Shown piece after piece: positions 1 to 6,179 of a stretch of DNA of 10,813 nt. The stretch comes from JBJKRW01 sp046704445 (lineage in GTDB: Bacteria > Patescibacteriota > Microgenomatia > UBA1406 > GWC2-37-13), in the NCBI GenBank assembly GCA_046704445.1, contig JBJKRW010000103.1:1-10813 (forward strand). The letters run 5' to 3'. The notes under the pieces are model-generated. The model did not search any database. It was not told where the DNA came from and saw only the letters and a list, made by a program, of their open reading frames with translations. Positions within the stretch are counted from its first letter, which is position 1; the number at the start of each line of letters is the position of its first letter. The translations under genes and the position numbers were made by a program.

Positions 1-960
1 GCCCTGTACCACGTCAACTACGTACGCTCCCTGGACTACGTCATTGAGAATCGCGGTTTGTTTATCGATCATTTTATATCTGACTCCCAGGTAAGCGGTT
101 TCAAAGCTTCCTCCGTTTTTCTGGAAATTGTTGATTACGTCTTTGATCACGTTAACGGGGATGGCAAATCCGATATTCTGTCCGCCCTGAGCAATGGCGG
201 TATTAATGCCGATGACCTGACCGGATGAGTCTAACAGAGGTCCGCCCGAATTCCCCGGACTTATTGCCGCATCGGTCTGGATGACATTGTCGAGTTTTTC
301 CACGTAGCCTTCGTATGGCGAGCCTGCGGTTATCCCGCGGCCCAATCCCGAAATGATTCCGTGTGTTACGGAATTCCTGAATTCTCCAAGCGGTGTCCCG
401 ATGGCGATTACGAGCTGGCCCAGTTCAAGATGGGATGAATCGCCAAGTGCAAGCGGCGTGAGCCCCGTCGCGTTAATTTTCAGTATGGCGAGATCGTTGA
501 GGGGGTCACGGTAAATTTTCTCAACCGGATAGGTTTTGTTGTCGTTGGTAAGTACTTTGTACGTGGCGGTCGTATCGGATACGACGTGTTTGTTGGTGAT
601 GATGAGTCCGTCTTTTGAAACGATAAATCCGCTTCCTATATTCTGATCGACTTTTTGCTGTGTCTGCGGAATTTGCTGGAACGGATTAAAAGGATCAAAG
701 GGATTAAATTGCAGTCCTCCCCCGGATGTCGTGGTGGTTGATATGCCGACGGTTACCACGGAGGGCAATGATTGTTTGACTACTTTTGTAATGACGGATT
801 CTTCGTATACCACTACCTGTTTTTGGGAAGGCTGCTGAGTATTTGTCTGTTGTGACGGAAGGCTGAGGTTTCCGAAATTAAGCTGCGGAAGCAGATGTGC
901 CGATTGACCGAATGCGATAATAATGACCAAGGCTGCAAGTAAAAAAAGTATCTTTTTCAT
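1..960 (-). CDS. HtrA/DegP-type trypsin-like serine protease (3' end outside window)
   Basis: I translated this frame by hand from the ATG whose complement is at 958-960: 320 codons are visible and the C-terminus lies beyond the window. Residues 1-20 (MKKILFLLAALVIII...) form a signal peptide or membrane anchor, so the enzyme acts outside the cytoplasmic membrane. A low-complexity Q/P/N-rich linker runs from about 33 to 105. The chymotrypsin-like domain follows with the full triad: His125 in TNKHVV, Asp156 in DPLNDLAIL, and Ser238 in GNSGGP. At about residue 290 (YLGVRY) a PDZ domain begins and is cut off. HtrA proteins degrade or refold damaged envelope proteins. The gene lies 50 bases downstream of the S41 peptidase on the same strand, so cotranscription is likely. 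The hexamer six bases before the ATG (TAAAAC) is only a poor -10 match. Family certain; the exact paralogue (DegP, DegS or DegQ) cannot be told. Confidence 0.95.
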   Translation of the reverse strand, partial: MKKILFLLAALVIIIAFGQSAHLLPQLNFGNLSLPSQQTNTQQPSQKQVVVYEESVITKVVKQSLPSVVTVGISTTTTSGGGLQFNPFDPFNPFQQIPQTQQKVDQNIGSGFIVSKDGLIITNKHVVSDTTATYKVLTNDNKTYPVEKIYRDPLNDLAILKINATGLTPLALGDSSHLELGQLVIAIGTPLGEFRNSVTHGIISGLGRGITAGSPYEGYVEKLDNVIQTDAAISPGNSGGPLLDSSGQVIGINTAIAQGGQNIGFAIPVNVIKDVINNFQKNGGSFETAYLGVRYKMIDKQTAILNDVVQGAYVVDVVQG

Positions 961-1010
961 ACGTGTGTTTTAAAATGCGTAACTGAAAAAAAACTGAAAT
1001 TTTTGTGTGA

Positions 1011-2267
1011 TTATTTGAGCACGGTATCGATTGCGGTTTCCAGCTGCGTATCGGTTTGTCTGGTAATTGTATTTCCTTCTTTTACGGTATTGCTTACTTT
1101 GATGTCCGGTTCAATTCCTTTTCCGTTTATCCAGTCGCCGTTCGGCAGAATCCATTTTGCGACGGTTACGTGCAATCCCGCCCCTTGAGATAAATCCAAG
1201 GCTTCCTGCACGGATCCTTTTCCGAAACTTTTTTCTCCAATGAGTTTTGCCCGGTTATAATCTCTCAGGGCCCCGGATAAGATTTCGGATGCCGATGCGG
1301 ATCCCTGATTGATCAGTATGACCAGCGGTATGTTGAGCAGCCGTCCGATCCGCAATACTCTGTAATCATGGTTATCGCCTGTCGTCGATTCCTGTTTGAC
1401 GACTGTTTTTCCTATCGGCAGAAAATCCGAAGCGAGATATACCGCGCTTTCCAAAAATCCTCCCGGATTGTCCCGCAAATCGAGAACCATTCCCTTAATT
1501 TCTTTTTTGTTCCATTTATCCTGAATCTGCGCAACCGCCTTGTCCCATTCCGCGTTCGTATTGTCGCCGAACTGATTCAATTTTAGATATGCAACCGTAC
1601 TGCAATTTGTTTTACAGTTAAGCGGTTGGTCGAAACTCAGATCAACCGAGTTCACGTGAATTTCGTCACGGATAATCGGGGTGTCGATTTCTTTTCCGTT
1701 TCTGGAAAGGGTAAGCACCACTTTGGTGCCTTTTTTTCCGCGTATTTTATTGACCGCCTGTGTCAACGTCCATCCTTTGGTCGAATTGCCGTCGACCTTC
1801 GTGATGATGTCTCCTGATTTTACGCCCGCTTTCATTGCGGGAGAATCCTTGAGCGGCGCGACAATGATAATCTGATTATCCTTGAGTCCAAGCTGCGCGC
1901 CTATCCCGTCAAAATTTCCTCCGAGATCGGCTTTTGACTGTTTGTTTTCGTCGGGTGTGAGAAAAAAAGTATACGGGTCGTTGAGTGACGCCACCATTCC
2001 CTTGATCGCGCCGTAATACATGACTTTGGGATCGAGTTTCTTTTTGTCGACAAATTTCTGCTGAACCTCATCCCACGTTTGCCAGAACAGGCTGAAATCA
2101 AGATTCTTGAGCGCGGGATTGTCCGGTTTGGAATTGGTGATATTGTAGTTCGGTTGATTAAGAACCGTATTTGCGGTTTTGTACTGGCCCAATTTGTATC
2201 CCGATCCGAATACCAGTATGGCAACAGAAGCGGCAAGCAGAATATTTGTCAGTTTATGCACATTCAT
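1011..2267 (-). CDS. S41 family C-terminal processing peptidase (CtpA/Prc type)
   Basis: A 418-residue protein of normal CtpA length. Residues 7-23 are a hydrophobic signal anchor, placing the protease outside the membrane. A helical N-terminal segment (about 55-110, with NDPYTFFLTP) leads to a PDZ domain at about 113-195 (GIGAQLG, SPAMKAGVKSGD). The tail-specific protease core follows, with VLDLRDNPGG at 261-270, GSASASE at 322-328 and FGKGSVQ at 348-354. By the 25-residue Ser-Lys spacing of the family, Ser325 and Lys350 are the catalytic dyad. Two cysteines (218 and 222), between the PDZ and core, could form a disulfide. CtpA proteases trim or degrade exported proteins from the C-terminus; the substrate here is unknown. 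The gene sits between the barrel-sandwich orphan (21-base gap) and the HtrA gene (50-base gap), so two PDZ proteases may be expressed together. Confidence 0.95.
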   Translation of the reverse strand: MNVHKLTNILLAASVAILVFGSGYKLGQYKTANTVLNQPNYNITNSKPDNPALKNLDFSLFWQTWDEVQQKFVDKKKLDPKVMYYGAIKGMVASLNDPYTFFLTPDENKQSKADLGGNFDGIGAQLGLKDNQIIIVAPLKDSPAMKAGVKSGDIITKVDGNSTKGWTLTQAVNKIRGKKGTKVVLTLSRNGKEIDTPIIRDEIHVNSVDLSFDQPLNCKTNCSTVAYLKLNQFGDNTNAEWDKAVAQIQDKWNKKEIKGMVLDLRDNPGGFLESAVYLASDFLPIGKTVVKQESTTGDNHDYRVLRIGRLLNIPLVILINQGSASASEILSGALRDYNRAKLIGEKSFGKGSVQEALDLSQGAGLHVTVAKWILPNGDWINGKGIEPDIKVSNTVKEGNTITRQTDTQLETAIDTVLK

Positions 2268-2281
2268 AGGTTTGAAATATA
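2268..2281 (-). promoter_or_regulatory. Possible -10 box just before the ctpA-like start
   Basis: On the minus strand TATATT (2276-2281) lies eight bases before the ATG at 2267. It would start transcription about two bases upstream of the codon. The match and spacing are weaker than at the leaderless promoters nearby, and cotranscription with the upstream gene is an equally good explanation. Confidence 0.35.
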
Positions 2282-2288
2282 AAAAGTA

Positions 2289-3053
2289 TTATGAGTGTCC
2301 GGTCGTGTTTGTTTCATTTTCTTTATGGTTCCCCTGTAACGAGTAAAAAACTATTGTACTCCTATTCTTGTCTATAAAACAATAAGGAAATTGTAACCCG
2401 AAAATCTTTTCCACGTCGTCCAGATTTTTGATCTGTGCGGAATGTTCGTATTCTTCGGGCAGGGAGTTCGTCGTGACAAACCCTTTTGCGCCGAGTACCT
2501 CAAATTTCGTAAGAAGGTATGCGTTGATATGCTCGGATACCACTATTGACCGATCTATATGTTCGGGTTCGAATGACGAACTCTGCGAGTCCCTGAGGTA
2601 ACAGGTTTTTGCTCCGAACGTGGATGAGGCACGTTTTAAAGGAAATTCTTTTCCTTCCTTTACTTTTACCGATATGATATTTTTTGCGACGCTCTGCACT
2701 TCCCCCGTAAACGGGGCGTACTGCACTTGAGACCGCTCCGACTGCACCCTGATTCTCATCACGCCTTCTGCGTGATTTATTTCCTTCACGATACCCGAGT
2801 ATTCGCTGGTAATGACGTTCTGGGAAAACACTCCCTTTTTCGCCGCGATCACGTCTCCTTTATGCACTTCCTCGCCGACAAATTTTTTGAGATACTGGAA
2901 TATTTTGGAAGAGGGAATGTGCAGATGTTCCGCGAGGCGAAGGTCGATTTCCTCATGGGTCGATTCATCGAACAACGCGGTGGAAAAATCTATTTTCTGA
3001 TTTGCTTTAACCAATATTTTTGCGTCTTTCGGCACTGCATATGCGATGACCAT
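2289..3053 (-). CDS. Orphan protein with barrel-sandwich (biotinyl/lipoyl-like) segment
   Basis: A 254-residue protein I cannot name. It has no signal peptide or membrane span and is probably cytoplasmic. Residues about 55-103 look like a barrel-sandwich hybrid: VGEEVHKGDVIA at 59-70, then a turn and SGIVKEIN at 86-93, resembling biotinyl-lipoyl domains and the related segments of RnfC and RNA polymerase subunits. No lysine in a canonical MKM or DKA site is seen, so covalent lipoylation is unlikely. A second beta-rich unit (about 115-135, GEVQSVAKNIISVKVKEGKEF) may repeat the fold. Residues about 165-240 look alpha/beta and contain VLGAKGFVTTNSLPEE and FPYCFID. The last 15 residues are polar and probably disordered. 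The gene follows rpsR by 69 bases and has its own strong promoter (TATAAT six bases before the ATG), which supports this start. Confidence 0.8.
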   Translation of the reverse strand: MVIAYAVPKDAKILVKANQKIDFSTALFDESTHEEIDLRLAEHLHIPSSKIFQYLKKFVGEEVHKGDVIAAKKGVFSQNVITSEYSGIVKEINHAEGVMRIRVQSERSQVQYAPFTGEVQSVAKNIISVKVKEGKEFPLKRASSTFGAKTCYLRDSQSSSFEPEHIDRSIVVSEHINAYLLTKFEVLGAKGFVTTNSLPEEYEHSAQIKNLDDVEKIFGLQFPYCFIDKNRSTIVFYSLQGNHKENETNTTGHS

Positions 3054-3065
3054 ATGTCCATTATA
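3054..3065 (-). promoter_or_regulatory. Leaderless promoter of the 254-residue orphan
   Basis: On the minus strand a perfect TATAAT (3060-3065) is followed by six bases (GGACAT) and then the ATG at 3053. With the usual distance from -10 to start site, transcription would begin on the A of the ATG. No Shine-Dalgarno lies between. A -35 match is poor: the region is occupied by an inverted repeat instead. Confidence 0.75.
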
Positions 3066-3081
3066 TCAAGAATGCATAGAT

Positions 3082-3108
3082 GTAAATTGCAAGTGCACAT
3101 GAATTTAC
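3082..3108. repeat. 7-bp inverted repeat over the -35 region
   Basis: GTAAATT at 3082-3088 and AATTTAC at 3102-3108 are perfect reverse complements separated by 13 bases that contain the palindrome GTGCAC. It lies between the rpsR stop and the -10 box of the next gene, about where RNA polymerase would contact -35. It could be an operator or a 3' hairpin of the rpsR message. There is no T-run after it, so it is not a normal intrinsic terminator. Confidence 0.4.
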
Positions 3109-3122
3109 TGAACGGAAGCCTG

Positions 3123-3329
3123 TTATCGGGAACCCTGATAAGAAACGTAGGGCAACAATCCGAGGTAGCGGGCGTATTTGATCTGTTTGGTAATCTTGCG
3201 CTGGTGTTTTGCGCAGGTTGAGGTAATTTCCCTGTTGAGGATTTTTTTACGAGGGGAAAGGAATTTCTCGAGATTATCCGTATCCTTGAAGCTCGGCTCC
3301 ATTTTGTACTGACAAAAAAAACATGCCAT
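3123..3329 (-). CDS. rpsR: 30S ribosomal protein bS18
   Basis: A 68-residue S18, near the short end for the family, starting almost directly at the zinc motif. The signature block is clear: SPRKKILNREITSTCAKHQR (25-44), then KQIKYARYLGLLPYV. Cys3 and Cys6 (CFFC) with Cys39 and His42 (CAKH) form the zinc-binding set of the C+ type of S18. S18 pairs with S6 on the platform of the small subunit. It belongs to the rpsF-ssb-rpsR cluster, 66 bases downstream of ssb, a wider gap than rpsF-ssb. A weak -10-like TACACT (3337-3342), seven bases before the ATG, could give it a secondary promoter. The rplI gene that often follows rpsR is not here. Confidence 0.96.
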   Translation of the reverse strand: MACFFCQYKMEPSFKDTDNLEKFLSPRKKILNREITSTCAKHQRKITKQIKYARYLGLLPYVSYQGSR

Positions 3330-3395
3330 AGATTTTAGTGTATAAAGTTAATAAAGTTTAAAGTTTATAAAGTCGGTAAAGATCAAATTCAGTAA
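3330..3395. repeat. AT-rich ssb-rpsR spacer with short AAAGTT direct repeats
   Basis: The spacer is far richer in A and T than the flanking genes. It holds AAAGTT at 3344-3349, 3353-3358 and 3360-3365 and AAAGTC at 3369-3374, spaced 9, 7 and 9 bases, with a further AAAG at 3378. On the coding strand these read as AACTTT units. They could arise by slippage or bind a protein; no hairpin terminator is seen. Confidence 0.5.
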
Positions 3396-3920
3396 TTAAA
3401 ACGGTATGTCATCGGGATTTACCTCTTCTTTTTCCTCCGGTTCTTTTTTTGTTTTGGATGCTTTTGTTTCCGTTTTTTTGGATTTAGCGCTTAATTCGTC
3501 TTCCGGAATCGGGATTTCCTCGTCCTGGCCCGATGTGACGGTTGCCGTTGCGGGCGTTTCCTCTTTTTCGTCAACGGCCCGTTTTCCGTCGCCGAATACG
3601 ATAAAATCATCCAGCACGATTTCCGCAATGGTCCTCTGCTGTCCGTCGCGGCCGGCAAATGTCCGGTATGTCATTCGTCCTTCAAGAAACACTTTTCTTC
3701 CTTTGCTTAAAAGTTTTCCGCACAGTTCGGCAAGTTTCTGCCAGGCTACGATGCGGTGATATTGCGTTTCTTCTTTTGTCTGTCCGTCCGCCGTGGTCCA
3801 TGAGCGATTTGTCGCTACGCCAAACGTGCAGACCGCGGTACCGTTTGGGGTATATTTCAACTCCGGATCCCTGGTAAGGTTTCCGATTAACACAATTCGG
3901 TTCAATGATCTGCTGGCCAT
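3396..3920 (-). CDS. ssb: Single-stranded DNA-binding protein
   Basis: A 174-residue SSB, the usual bacterial length. The N-terminal OB fold (about 4-112) shows LNRIVLIGNLTRDPELKYTPNG, ATNRSW, the ETQYHRIVAWQKLAELC strand-helix, GRKVFLEGRM, and a final strand ending DDFIVFG. A flexible Lys/Glu-rich tail (about 113-167) ends in the acidic tip NPDDIPF, the docking peptide for SSB partner proteins. It coats single-stranded DNA in replication, repair and recombination. The gene lies four bases after the rpsF stop. An AAGGA Shine-Dalgarno sits inside the last codons of rpsF, eight bases before this ATG. That fixes the start and shows translation in operon with rpsF. Confidence 0.97.
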   Translation of the reverse strand: MASRSLNRIVLIGNLTRDPELKYTPNGTAVCTFGVATNRSWTTADGQTKEETQYHRIVAWQKLAELCGKLLSKGRKVFLEGRMTYRTFAGRDGQQRTIAEIVLDDFIVFGDGKRAVDEKEETPATATVTSGQDEEIPIPEDELSAKSKKTETKASKTKKEPEEKEEVNPDDIPF

Positions 3921-3924
3921 GTGT

Positions 3925-4188
3925 TTAATCCTTGACGAGTAACAGATAACGCAATATTTTATCGTTGAAATTCAATTTTTGTTTGAATGGTTTCACATTT
4001 TTGCCGTCGGTTTCCAATACCCATTGATAGAATACCGCAGACGGATTTTTTTTAATCGGAAACGCAAGAGTTTTTTTGCCCCACTTATCCCGGGATATGA
4101 TTTTAATGCCGGAATCTTTTGCGGTTTGTTCGAGTGCGGAAAGTTCCGTCTCTTCGTTCATCAAAAACGTAAATTCGTATTGTGACAT
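3925..4188 (-). CDS. rpsF: 30S ribosomal protein bS6
   Basis: An 87-residue S6, shorter than the E. coli protein (which has a C-terminal tail) and ending right after the last beta strand (ILRYLLLVKD). S6 features are the opening strand YEFTFLM, the central WGKKTLAFPIKK and the YQWVLETD strand. It binds S18 on the small-subunit platform. An ATG at 4197 would add three residues (MTI), but I prefer the ATG at 4188. S6 proteins normally begin a few residues before the Y-E strand, and CATAAT (4196-4201) lies seven bases before 4188, the same layout as the leaderless promoters elsewhere in the window. The 4197 ATG would lie inside or directly at that -10 box. First gene of rpsF-ssb-rpsR, divergent from the glycosyltransferase. 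Confidence 0.95.
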   Translation of the reverse strand: MSQYEFTFLMNEETELSALEQTAKDSGIKIISRDKWGKKTLAFPIKKNPSAVFYQWVLETDGKNVKPFKQKLNFNDKILRYLLLVKD

Positions 4189-4201
4189 AATGGTCATTAT
4201 G
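4189..4201 (-). promoter_or_regulatory. Leaderless promoter of rpsF (CATAAT box)
   Basis: On the minus strand CATAAT (4196-4201) precedes the ATG at 4188 by seven bases, so the message would start at or within a base of the start codon. No Shine-Dalgarno is present. An alternative upstream -10 (TATACT at 4238-4243 on the minus strand) would give a leader of about 40 bases. Confidence 0.55.
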
Positions 4202-4208
4202 GGTTTTT

Positions 4209-4216
4209 AACGCGTT
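4209..4216. repeat. Palindrome AACGCGTT between divergent promoters
   Basis: A perfect 8-bp palindrome lies between the -10 boxes of rpsF and the glycosyltransferase. It is flanked by GGG at 4201-4203 and CCC at 4217-4219, which extends partial symmetry. It could be an operator for both directions, but 8-bp palindromes also occur by chance. Confidence 0.3.
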
Positions 4217-4239
4217 CCCATAACTCTTACCGGAAAAAG

Positions 4240-4252
4240 TATAATATGAACC
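4240..4252 (+). promoter_or_regulatory. Leaderless promoter of the GT-C glycosyltransferase
   Basis: A perfect TATAAT (4240-4245) is followed by seven bases and the ATG at 4253. The start site would fall on or one base before the A of the ATG. The box overlaps TATACT and TATTAT on the opposite strand (4238-4246), so this spot may fire both ways. No convincing -35 is seen. Confidence 0.7.
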
Positions 4253-6133
4253 ATGGGAAAAAGCAACAGGAAACACGCGGGAATTAGCCGGTTGATTGTT
4301 GGCCGTTCCCTGCCGTTTATTTTCTTGTTGATGTTGATGACCGGACTGCTTGTGTATACCAGATTTGTACATTTTGATTGGGGACTCCCCTATCCCATGC
4401 ATCCAGACGAGCGGAACATGGCAAATGCCCTGCAGCAACTGCACTGCGGGATTTCATTTTTCAACTTCAGACTTTCGACGGTAACGGAATGTCTGAATCC
4501 TCATTTTTTTGCGTACGGTCAGCTTCCTCTGTACTTGGGATATTTCGGCATACAGGCGTTTCATTTTATTACGGGTACGACGGGAACTCCAATTAATTTT
4601 TCGGAGGCAGTTATGGCGTTGCGGATCATTTCGGCCATTGCGTCGGTCGTGACCGCGTTTGTACTTCTTGCGATTATCCGTACGGTTCTTCCCAACCGCA
4701 AAAATCAAAAAAGTCTTTTTTTCTATTCTCCCGTTTCCTTTATTCTCATTATTTTTTCTCCGTTTTTCATTCAGTTTGCCCATTTCGGTACGACTGAATC
4801 GCTGTTGATGCTTGCATATTCCCTTCTCGTGTACGGTTGTCTCGCATATCCGGAAGGAAACAGGACCGGGCAAATCCGCATGGGTATTTTTCTCGGATTC
4901 GTGAGCGGGGCCGCAATTGCGGTCAAGGTTTCGTCGTTTCTGTTTCTGCTTCTACCTCTGGGAGTCATTATTACGAAAAACCTACGGGAGTTGATGCGCG
5001 GATACAGAGTAAGGAAGGGATCTTCCGGGAGTCTTAGGATGGGGATTTCCGGGATACAAAACAGGTTTTGGCAGATATCCCTGTTCTTTCTGGCGGCGGC
5101 CGGATTCTCCGTGTTAATGTCTCCGCACAATATTCTCAACCCGGATTCCTTTATGAGCTCTTTGCAGTATGAATCCGGCGTTGCGTTGGGAACAATCCGG
5201 GTATTTTATACCCGCCAGTTTGCCTTTACCATTCCTATTCTTTTCCAGATTGTCCGCATTTTTCCGTACGCATTGGGTTTGCCGGTATTTATTCTTGCGG
5301 TAGTGGGTTTTTTCGGTCTTTCGTGGAAATCGGAAAAAATCAACATGCTTCGGTATGCGCTGATTCTTTATTTTTTGCCCGGCTCGTTTTTGTTTGCGAA
5401 ATGGACGAGATTTATGGCGCCCGCGTTTCCCCTGATGCTCATTTTTGCTCTATTGTTTTTATGTACCCTTCATGATCGGTTATATGGATATGTTCCCCGT
5501 TTTGTATCGGGTTTTGTTCTGTGCGCGGGTATTGTTATCCTTGTTGTTCCCGGCGCCGCATACCTGTCAATTTATCAAAATTCCGATGTCCGGTTTCAGG
5601 CTTCTCAATGGATATACCGTCACATTCCTCCGGAAAGCATCATTCTTTCGGAAACCGCCAACTCGGTTGACCTGCCATTGCCGACTGTTTCCGGAATGCC
5701 GGAGCTTAAGGGGTACCGCGTGATTCCGTTTGATTTTTATCATCTGGACGAAAATGCCGCGTTACAAAACGATCTATCACAGAGCTTGGCGATGGCTGAT
5801 TATATCATGGTACCGTCGCGAAGGATCTGGGCGAACATGACGTGTGTTTCCGATCCTGATAAGGGAACGGTTTCATCCTATTTTGCGGGTTATGATACTG
5901 ACAGGTGCCGGATGTTGGATTCCCTGTATCCTTTGCTGAACTCATATTACGGGCGGCTGTTTTCCGGAGAACTCGGGTTCAGGAAGGTTGCGGAATTCAG
6001 TTCGTATCCCCGGATTAATATGGAATTTTCAATTTTCAATTTTCATGTAAGTTTTCCGGACGAGTATGCGGAAGAAACCTGGAGTGTGTTTGACCATCCG
6101 GTGATCCGGATTTATCAAAAGTTGAGAAAATGA
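4253..6133 (+). CDS. GT-C (GT39/PMT-like) membrane glycosyltransferase
   Basis: A 626-residue polytopic membrane protein. TM1 is at about 18-38. The first outer loop carries HPDE at 50-53, matching the acidic catalytic loop of GT-C enzymes (PMT, ArnT), with NPHFFAYGQLPLYLGY at 82-97. Further hydrophobic spans run to about residue 445, including TTES at 180-183 and KWTRFMAPAFPL near the end of the membrane part. A C-terminal outer domain (about 450-626) contains ADYIMVPSRR and ends in WSVFDHPVIRIYQKLRK, a tail seen in many uncharacterised GT39-like proteins of this type. Such enzymes move a sugar from a polyprenyl-phosphate donor to a protein, lipid or glycan outside the membrane; the acceptor is unknown. 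The start is supported by a TATAAT seven bases upstream. It ends at TGA. A triplicated 7-mer lies at 6024-6044 near the 3' end. Confidence 0.85.
   Translation: MGKSNRKHAGISRLIVGRSLPFIFLLMLMTGLLVYTRFVHFDWGLPYPMHPDERNMANALQQLHCGISFFNFRLSTVTECLNPHFFAYGQLPLYLGYFGIQAFHFITGTTGTPINFSEAVMALRIISAIASVVTAFVLLAIIRTVLPNRKNQKSLFFYSPVSFILIIFSPFFIQFAHFGTTESLLMLAYSLLVYGCLAYPEGNRTGQIRMGIFLGFVSGAAIAVKVSSFLFLLLPLGVIITKNLRELMRGYRVRKGSSGSLRMGISGIQNRFWQISLFFLAAAGFSVLMSPHNILNPDSFMSSLQYESGVALGTIRVFYTRQFAFTIPILFQIVRIFPYALGLPVFILAVVGFFGLSWKSEKINMLRYALILYFLPGSFLFAKWTRFMAPAFPLMLIFALLFLCTLHDRLYGYVPRFVSGFVLCAGIVILVVPGAAYLSIYQNSDVRFQASQWIYRHIPPESIILSETANSVDLPLPTVSGMPELKGYRVIPFDFYHLDENAALQNDLSQSLAMADYIMVPSRRIWANMTCVSDPDKGTVSSYFAGYDTDRCRMLDSLYPLLNSYYGRLFSGELGFRKVAEFSSYPRINMEFSIFNFHVSFPDEYAEETWSVFDHPVIRIYQKLRK
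6024..6044 (+). repeat. Three tandem copies of AATTTTC inside the glycosyltransferase gene
   Basis: Perfect 7-base units occupy 6024-6030, 6031-6037 and 6038-6044 and encode part of EFSIFNF at about residues 591-597. Because 7 is not a multiple of 3, gain or loss of one unit would shift the frame of the last 30 or so residues. Confidence 0.7.
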
Positions 6134-6167
6134 CCGCATGAGTTTTCCGGACGTATTTTGGATATGA

Positions 6168-6179
6168 TATACTCGAAAT
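6168..6179 (+). promoter_or_regulatory. Leaderless promoter of the 281-residue orphan
   Basis: TATACT (6168-6173), overlapping a second box TATGAT (6163-6168), is followed by six bases and the ATG at 6180. Transcription should begin at the start codon itself. There is no Shine-Dalgarno in the 46 bases after the preceding stop. Confidence 0.65.

Noticed and set aside
961..1010. Intrinsic terminator between the S41 peptidase and HtrA genes
   Set aside because: A-runs and T-runs are present but only a very weak A/T hairpin can form. It is better read as an operon spacer.
2727..3221. Open frame of 164 codons on the plus strand
   Set aside because: Runs across the barrel-sandwich orphan, the intergenic promoter and rpsR on the opposite strand. 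The composition looks like antisense translation, with no motif.
6131..6133. TGA recoded as an amino acid (as in some candidate phyla)
   Set aside because: The glycosyltransferase has its natural C-terminal tail directly before this TGA, and a new promoter and gene follow. The standard stop reading explains the sequence.
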